The notes under the pieces were generated by a model, which searched no databases, was not told the origin of the DNA, and saw only the letters and a list, made by a program, of their open reading frames with translations. Made by a program: the position numbers and the translations under genes. From Gnetum montanum (lineage: Eukaryota; Streptophyta; Gnetopsida; Gnetales; Gnetaceae): a stretch of DNA of 64,000 bases. Shown one piece after another: positions 57,584 through 64,000 of the stretch; the stretch's first letter is position 1, and each line of letters begins with the position of its first letter. Location of the stretch: NCBI GenBank assembly GCA_015680685.1, contig MNCI01001003.1, positions 134,500-198,499 of the forward strand, read 5' to 3'.

Positions 57584-58434
57584 TGATGAGTGGCGAGGTA
57601 CCCCTACACTCAACCATACAAATACGAGTGTAGCACGCGTGATCTGGTTGAACTTCGCAAACTAAGTGCCTACATGCCTCATGGAACACTTAAGGTTAAT
57701 TATTTTTTATCTTCCTAGACTTACTGGTAGTTGTCACGGTTGTATGGTTAAGTAAGTCTGAGGTATATGATTTTTATAGTTTTTTCTATTTTATCTCCTA
57801 TGCTGAGAGGTGAATGGTTGGATAGACTAATTAACTAACTTTAACTAACTAACTAAATCTGAATTAACCTAGCATCAGCATCCGTTCCCACTTACTTTTC
57901 ACACCCTGTACCAATGCAACCTTGGTTACCAAATGCTAATCGTTGCTATGATCACCAAGCGTAACGCATGTGCTCGAAGCGGTCGTACTGAGGTAGTTAA
58001 CTAGGAGAGAAGGGTTGAAAGAGATTTAATAACTAATAAAGCATTTAAATGATAAATAATAATTAACAGTAAATAAATTCCTAATTAGCCTATTCCATGC
58101 ACTACAAGGTTTATCCAAGAAGTTCATCTTTATTACCATACACAAACTTGTGTTTAGGTACAATGTTTGCTCGAATAAAGATCCATTCACTTTGGAGTTT
58201 CTACTGCGGGCACATGGAAACTATTCTATCTCTGGAGTGCCTATTGTGGGCACATGGAAACTATTCTATCTCTAGAGGGATCAAACTACCAGAGTTTCAC
58301 TACGGTCTAAGCCTAGGATGAGAAACAAGGGAGAGCCACCTCTTATTTATAGATATGACAGTGCACTGCGATATCGTGTACGCGATATCACGGGGGATGC
58401 GATATCACAGCCCATGCAATATCATGTCCCATCA
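57584..58434 (-). repeat. 3' LTR of element E
   Basis: 851 bp, TGATGAG to CCCATCA. The TATA box (minus, CTATAAATAA) is at 58344-58351 and the GATATC cluster at about 58370-58415. A short direct duplication, cgggcacatggaaactattc / tgggcacatggaaactattc, occurs at about 58207-58275 and is not in D. Confidence 0.88.
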
Positions 58435-59109
58435 TACCCGCATGAATGAATGAAAACTCATCCTTGAGTTCCTTAGAAAATATTGGAAGGTATGGGATTA
58501 TTAACTCAAAATGGAACTAATGGGATGACATGTGTATGGATCATCATTACAAGAAAAGACAAAACTGGTGTTCACAACAACAAAAGTGAACACCTTATTA
58601 CATTGACATTAGGCCTTATTTGGTAGTTGAGAAAGAGAGAGAGAAAGAATTTTTGCTGCTGCCAACGCCAAGATTACACCTTTCATTGTTCATTCGTAAG
58701 CACACCATCGATCTTGCTCCTTGCATAACTGCTTCAGCGCTACTCCATTCCAAGGGTTCCCTCTAGATACAATCCATTGTTGTATGATTTCCATTTGCAC
58801 ACACAACACAATCTTTATATTAGCAAGGGTAAATGAATTACAATGTAGTTGATACCTTGCTTCGGTGAAAAGGTCCATTGGCTGAGTTGTGGTATGGATG
58901 ATTGCGGGTCTGGAGATATAATATTAATGACTACTGAAGGTGTAGGGGTTAGGAGAAAATCTAAAAAATTGGGCCCGTACCCCCATGACTAATCACGAAC
59001 CTCTGGTAGAGAGAGAATGGAAAAAGAAAAAGGAATAAGAAAGATGAAGAAAAGGAGACAACGATAACGTCGATGAAATGGACATCAAGATGGAAATGAA
59101 GAAAACAAA

Positions 59110-59439
59110 ATGGATTGCAAAAATGTTAGGGAAAATAATTTAACTGGTGCACCAAATGGAAATGTCAGTGGGTTCTCCCCAAAGCAGGCTCATGCCCTTA
59201 ATGCCCTAACAAGCCCACATTCAAAGAGTCCATCGGCTCTGGGAATGTCATTTTGGACAAGAGTTAAAGTCTTAACTGCAAAAATTTACCAAAAAGAAAA
59301 CAATGCAACCAAAATATACACTAATGATACAACTAGAAATGAGGTGAACAATGGAGAGAAGGGTGGAAAGAAGAGAATGGAATGGTGTCCCAAGAACAAG
59401 GTGGTGTACAGCCCCTTGTGTAGTTCATGGTTAATGTGA
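59110..59439 (+). CDS. Conserved small frame, antisense to gag, in the E spacer
   Basis: 109 codons on the plus strand, matching the D frame at 43997-44230 in SPKQAHALNAL, SKSPSALGMSF and TRVKVLTAKIYQKEN, and extending further (GGKKRMEWCPKNKVVYSPL). No known domain. The D copy stops earlier, so the C-terminal part is not shared as protein. Low-confidence candidate. Confidence 0.3.
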   Translation: MDCKNVRENNLTGAPNGNVSGFSPKQAHALNALTSPHSKSPSALGMSFWTRVKVLTAKIYQKENNATKIYTNDTTRNEVNNGEKGGKKRMEWCPKNKVVYSPLCSSWLM

Positions 59440-60198
59440 CTTAGCAGATCCCATTCCAAGTCCGACCTCAAACAAACCACAGCTAGTGACTTCGCATCAA
59501 TGTATTCGGCTAAACCATCCACTTAAAGTAACAAGAATGCCTTCACCCAAGAGCCACCACCATTTCAAAAAAACAAGGAGGAGAGAATGGAAAGCGAAAA
59601 GGGCCTTAGTTAGAGGGAATATTTTATTTTAGTTCCATAACCAGTGCTTGTAGCCCAAATTATTATTTCGTCTAAGGGGTGTGCTTTGAATTATCACTTT
59701 CTCTTTCTTTTTTTCTTCTTCTTTTTTCTTTCCTTTTTTTTGTTTGTTTTATGTGTTTATGTGTGAGAACCACATCATGCAAAGCCTTCATTATTTTTAT
59801 TTTCTCAGCTTCCGATGATTGAGTAACATCGAAACGATAAGAAAACTCAAGAAGAAAGCATCCAAGCACCCAAGAGAACGGCCAACACAAATGCATCAAG
59901 TTCCCTTGAAGCTACACCCTTTTCAATCCTTGAGTCCTTCCTTAGTTTGAGAAGTGCCTAGTCACCGATTCGTTAATAGGTCTTATTAGAAAGGGATTAT
60001 ACATTTCCAAGCCAAGAGAGACCATATAAAAATTGCAGATGAATGGATGAAGTGGACTCATTACCTATCATATCAAAATAACCATACCTTAGTATCAACA
60101 TCATCACTTAAAGGTAAAAACCAAACATTAGCAATCAATACAAAAACATTTCATACCATCATGAATAACACTTATTGGGTGAGAAACTTACAAGATGG

Positions 60199-60400
60199 AT
60201 CACACACACAAACACACATAAAAAATGAAAAAGTATAATGATGTTGTAAAANNNNAAGAAAAGTTAAAGAAATTTGTAAAACAAAAACGTGTAAAACAAA
60301 AATGTGTAAAACAAAAAAATGTGTAAGACAAAAATGTGTAAAACAAAAATGTGTAAAACAAAAATGTGTAAAACTAAAATTTGTAAAACAAAAACTAAAA
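60199..60400. repeat. CA microsatellite and TGTAAAACAAAAA array in E, with a 4-base gap
   Basis: An interrupted CA run (60199-60220) precedes about eight units of tgtaaaacaaaaa(tg). Four N bases at 60252-60255 mark an assembly gap or unresolved repeat length at the start of the array. Confidence 0.85.
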
Positions 60401-60643
60401 AGAACTAAGGGCCCCAAATGATTAGCATAGGTGGCCATCTCCCCCATGACTGAATGGAAAGGGAAAGATCTAAAATAATGAGCACCTATTTGAATTTCTT
60501 AGAAGTGTCCAACTTCTCCGAACTAATGTTCTTAAATTAAGGGGTGGAAGTCAGCAATGCTCATACTCCAATGTGTCTATGCCTTCATTGTTAGCATGAG
60601 TTGTTCCCTCAATTTGTTCCATGCATGTTGGTTAGTTGCTCTT

Positions 60644-61258
60644 TCATTTAGCTATCAACCACAGGGTGTCTACTACTTGTGTGGTTGCTACATACAGGCA
60701 CCTTTGTATTTGTGTTTCTAGGGCACACCGGTTACATGGAAGAGATGCTGAGCATTCCTTCATGTCATCACCCTCTGAGTCACTGTATGTGATGCATGAA
60801 ACTTTCTTATTATTGATCTTTCCATAAATATTTACCTTAGATATTTCCAAGGAAAGATCGTGGATCACTAGGCATGCGTTTATTGTACTTAGCCATGCCC
60901 TTCCCATTATAATTGGGAAGTCCCCTTCGTTGTTGTTAACTTCCATCACCAGGAAATCGGTTGGGTATGAGCAACCACACACAGTGGTAACAATGTACTC
61001 CACCAATCCCAAGGGAATGGTGATGGACTGGTCAGCTAGCTCTAGTTGGATATTGCTCTTCTTAAGTTGGGGCAGGTTCCATGCTTGATACATTTCTTGT
61101 GAAATTAAGTTGACTCCGAAGCCTGAGTCAAGAAGAGCCTTATGTGGTTTGTTCCCAGAAATTTGGAGGTAGATTAAGGGACTTCTAGGGTCAAATAGTT
61201 TTCTGGGAAGGTGGCCTACATTGATCCAGTTAGTTATAGTATGTGTTAACATAACCAT
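60644..61258 (-). CDS. Aspartic protease of element E (open frame)
   Basis: A 204-codon frame colinear with the D protease. The active site reads ALLDSGFGVNLISQEMY: Asp and Gly are kept but the residue after DSG is Phe instead of Ser, which may reduce activity. LADQSITIPLGLVEYIV and DFPIIMGRAWLSTINACL follow. The frame ends in CNRCALETQIQRCLYVATTQ, before the linker. Confidence 0.78.
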   Translation of the reverse strand: MVMLTHTITNWINVGHLPRKLFDPRSPLIYLQISGNKPHKALLDSGFGVNLISQEMYQAWNLPQLKKSNIQLELADQSITIPLGLVEYIVTTVCGCSYPTDFLVMEVNNNEGDFPIIMGRAWLSTINACLVIHDLSLEISKVNIYGKINNKKVSCITYSDSEGDDMKECSASLPCNRCALETQIQRCLYVATTQVVDTLWLIAK

Positions 61259-63771
61259 CTACGTTGAGCTCTGATTTTGGTTTGAAGGGAACTCTGAAGC
61301 CTTGTTTGTTGGAGGAGTGATCACAGACTCAACTGCTTATTGTTGTGAGAGCTTGTTTGGGCTTTTGGTTTTGAAGAAAAGTCTTCTATTTTTGTGATTT
61401 TTAGAACCAGTAGTGGGTTGAATGTTTATGGCTCTCGTAGCATTTTGTTGCTGTAGTTGAGTGGGGAGTTTCCCTTGCATTGTTGGAGTGGGTGGTATGG
61501 GAACTACCGACGGAAGAGAGGCGGATGGATTAGGAGGATGGTATGGATGTGGAACATCTCCTAGAGGAGAAGGAGTCCTTCTAAAGTACTCCTAAACTTC
61601 ATAGTGATGTTGGGGGGTTATGTGACCCATAGAGTTACTTGGAGAAATTGGCTGCTGCACGTAGTATTCATATGGGTCTAGTTACCGGTAAGGGTACTAT
61701 TATTTCAGCAGTGGCATCCCCCATGACTGTGGGTATTGCCATTGCTGATGTTGCCTAATGGGTTGTGGTGGAGTTCCACTTGGATAGTACGTCAACGGTT
61801 GGTTGAACTGCCTTGGGTTACCTTGGGGATAAGGTAACCTTTGGGGTGTCTACTGTCTATTGAGTCTTTGGTTGAGTGCATACACCCCAAACTCTTGTAG
61901 ATGTGAGATGATTGGAAAACATCCCTTAGGATGGTCATATTGATAGATCTCACATCCACCGTTATTGTTTGTATCTGAATCCACAACCTCATCGAAGATA
62001 GTTATTTTCCCCTTACCCTTGTCACGCACAGGGCCTGAATCTCTCCGCTTTGTCTTGTTCTTGTCACTACTTCGTTCCTCCTTAGATTCCTCTACAATCT
62101 TTAGGATAGTTTCAAGTCTACTATCCAAGGAGTCTTGTATCTGATCTACCTTAGCTTCTACTTTTGTTGTTAGCTTTTGAAGTGACAAGGTTTTTTTGTT
62201 CACCAGCTCTTTGAGTGATGACTCATCCTCTTCATCGCAAAATCTCACTCCCTTCTTTCGAAGAGAGGGATCATGGTTATATTCTTCTACAATCTCTCTT
62301 TTTCATAGGTCCCCTTCTTCTTTAGCTACTTGTTCCAACAATCAATGAATCTCATGGATCTAAGTTCTGATAATCTCCCTTGGGCATAAGTCCCAAGGGT
62401 TTCCCTAGTTTCATACCTTAGCCCATCTACGATGTGGCAGAGTTGATCCCGTTGTGCGTAACCATGGCCTGGGCAATGATGTAACAATGTGTAGTAGCAG
62501 CCCATGGTAGCATCCAAGGGTTTGTGAGTACCTTGCTTCCATCCTTGGATCTGCTTACGCAAATTAGACACTCTGGAGTACGTTTGATATTTATCATTGA
62601 AGAGTTCTAACATCATACTCCACCTCCTAATGATTTTCGGTTCTAAGGACTGGTACCAACTCTCTGCTTCCTTTATGAGTGTCCTGGGAAACAAATTTAG
62701 TTTTTGCCACTTGTTCTGTATGTTTTGCAAGGCACAGGCATTGTGGAATGCCTGTAAATGATTCTACGGATCAACATTGTATCCCCCTTCGAAGCATGGG
62801 ATGTTGTTCATGTCTAAGCACTTGATCCGGCTATCTATTTGATGCCTTGTCGGTATTCTTATTGCCTCCGTTATATCAAGTATACTTCAAGTTGCAAGTA
62901 GGGGCTCATCATGATCGTCTCTTTCATGACGTCTATGGTGTCTATGTTGTTCCCTACTTTCCCTTCGTTCATGCCCTTGTCCTTGCTCTCGACTCTCTTG
63001 TCGAGGTCTCTCATTTTGCCTACCTCTATCCTCACCATTATGCTTTTTATGACTGTGCCTAGAAGTGGAAGGAGAGGATGAATGATGTGAAGAAGGGGAA
63101 GAAGAAGAAGAACGATCACCATGACAATGTTTCTTACCTTCTCTTCTGTGGCTTTGGCCCTGATCGTGATGACGATCCAAGTGCCCATCCTTGTCATGTG
63201 TTGTTGTTCCCTCAGTGAACAATTGGCATTCATGGGGATTAGAACCAGGGTTGTGTATCGTGGAGCATAGGTTCATATACCCCACCTCCTCACTATCGTT
63301 AGGAGGGGGAACATCATTCGATAGAGAACCCATTATAAGTGGTTCACCATCTTTGATTTCACTTAGGACGTGCAGGACCCCTTTGCCCTTCAAAAGTGTA
63401 TGGTGGCTCTCTTGCCTTGAGTCCCTTATATGTTGTGCAGATGTGGGATGGTAATCCCTTGTGTCAAAGTCACCTATAAAGTATTTAGCATAGAGCTGTG
63501 TCATTCCGATCTGTGCAAGAGCACGTAGGAGCATGTTTGGGACTGATTGATCTGGAGGTAACACTATGTTACCTTGTAAGTTTCTCCATTGTAGCTGTTC
63601 ATCTTGATGGAGGATAAAGGTAAAGTTTCGTATGTACTCATCGAGATGAGTATATACTACCCGATGTTGTTGAGGAACTGGCTGATTTTGGTTATGTGTT
63701 TTAGATTACCAACTATTTCTTGTATTATTCCTAGGTGGTATAATGCTCTTGTGAGAAGAAGAAGAAGACAT
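61259..63771 (-). pseudogene. gag of element E (broken)
   Basis: The start is the minus-strand ATG at 63771 (MSSSSSHKS). The N-terminal to mid part is largely open in 63564-62887 (MLPPDQSVPNMLLRALAQIG), including the His/Arg/Ser-rich block (HGDRSSSSSPSSHHSSSPS, RRESREQHRHHRRHERDDH). Capsid is 62730-62326 (LFPRTLIKEAESWYQSLE, HHCPGHGYAQRDQL). The zinc-knuckle block reads CEIYQYDHPKGC (about 61955-61920), with the second Cys lost to Tyr. The Pro-rich tail runs to about 61430. Frames change between the three blocks. Confidence 0.8.
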
Positions 63772-63897
63772 TGTGTCTTAATTCGATGTGATATTTAACC
63801 ATTATATAATTTTTTGTTTAATTAATCCTAAGGGTTCATTTAAGCTCCCAATGATGTGAGTGATTTCCTATGTTCTACTTAGTGCACAAATACTTAG

Positions 63898-63915
63898 TCC
63901 CTGGCAACGGCGCCA
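63898..63915 (-). promoter_or_regulatory. Primer-binding site of element E (tRNA-Asp)
   Basis: The minus strand reads TGGCGCCGTTGCCAGGGA, one base from the LTR. This is one mismatch from TGGCGCCGTTGCCGGGGA, the Athila-type site. Confidence 0.85.
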
Positions 63916-63916
63916 A

Positions 63917-64000
63917 TGACGAGTGGCAAGGTACCCCTACACTCAACCATACGAATACGAGTGTAGCATGCACGATCTGGTCGAACTCTGTAGACTAAGT
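63917..64000 (-). repeat. 5' LTR of element E, first 84 bp
   Basis: It begins TGACGAGTGGCAAGG and aligns with 57584 onward; the fourth base is changed from T to C. The rest lies outside the window. Confidence 0.85.

Larger units (their letters stand above)
58435..60485 (-). other. Non-coding spacer of element E
   Basis: The end next to the LTR has lost the run of G (minus CATGCGGGTA). An internal copy of the polypurine motif (minus CATGGGGGTA) lies at about 58978-58988 and CATGGGGGAGATGG at about 60434-60447. The family motif is at 59167-59184 (minus CTTTGGGGAGAACCCACT). It is aligned with the D spacer over most of its length. Confidence 0.72.
57584..64000 (-). mobile_element. Element E: gag-protease-only Athila-like element, runs off the window
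   Basis: The left LTR is 57584-58434, the internal region 58435-63916, and the right LTR starts at 63917 and continues beyond the window. The minus strand encodes gag and protease, and like D it has no RT, RNase H or integrase. The spacer, microsatellite and linker junction are colinear with D. It interrupts the integrase of F; the left target pentamer is gaaga (57579-57583). Confidence 0.88.

Overview
This window is intergenic DNA from a plant, most likely a seed plant with a large, repeat-rich genome; I cannot name the species. Nearly everything in it is LTR retrotransposon. The evidence for a plant is Athila-like and Tat-like Ty3/gypsy polyproteins, a primer-binding site matching the 3' end of tRNA-Asp (as in Athila), a chromovirus-type protease and reverse transcriptase, and plant-type TATA boxes and spliceosomal introns. 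I see no ordinary host gene, tRNA, rRNA or CRISPR array.

Layout. 1-986 is AT-rich flank. Element Z (987-8345, minus strand) is an Athila-like element with gag, protease (PR), reverse transcriptase (RT) and RNase H (RH) but no integrase (INT). A chromovirus remnant (9081-9842, resuming at 40862) was split by element A (9848-40856, minus, target-site duplication tcttg on both sides, gag only). Element B (15079-40007, plus; gag, PR, RT and a cut-off RNase H) sits inside A's right LTR. Element C (21152-38392, plus) sits inside B. C is a 17-kb Tat-lineage element with gag, PR, RT, two RNase H domains and INT. Element D (42327-49668, minus, perfect 5-bp duplication ctaat) carries gag and PR only. 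A quasi-repetitive non-coding stretch follows (49674-52790). Then comes an old, decayed Tat-like element F (52799-57583, plus) whose second RNase H lies before RT. F is broken in its integrase by element E (57584 to beyond the window, minus; gag and PR only), a close relative of D.

The most unusual object lies inside C. Between protease and reverse transcriptase, on the opposite strand (31336 down to 27300), is what reads as a decayed eight-exon gene. It has GT-AG introns, most of them phase-consistent, a plausible start context, an FCP1/NIF-phosphatase-like N-terminal part, a long central domain and a coiled-coil C-terminal part. Because its introns are antisense to the retroelement transcript, they would survive retrotransposition. 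The second theme is that Z, A, B, D and E, which share LTR ends, primer-binding site, gag and spacer, have all lost integrase at different deletion end-points while keeping a common 3' spacer. They must have been mobilised by an unseen autonomous partner.

Most coding regions are pseudogenes with point stops and a few frameshifts. C is the best preserved, which agrees with it being the innermost insertion. Boundaries of LTRs with target-site duplications are good to the base; domain boundaries are approximate.
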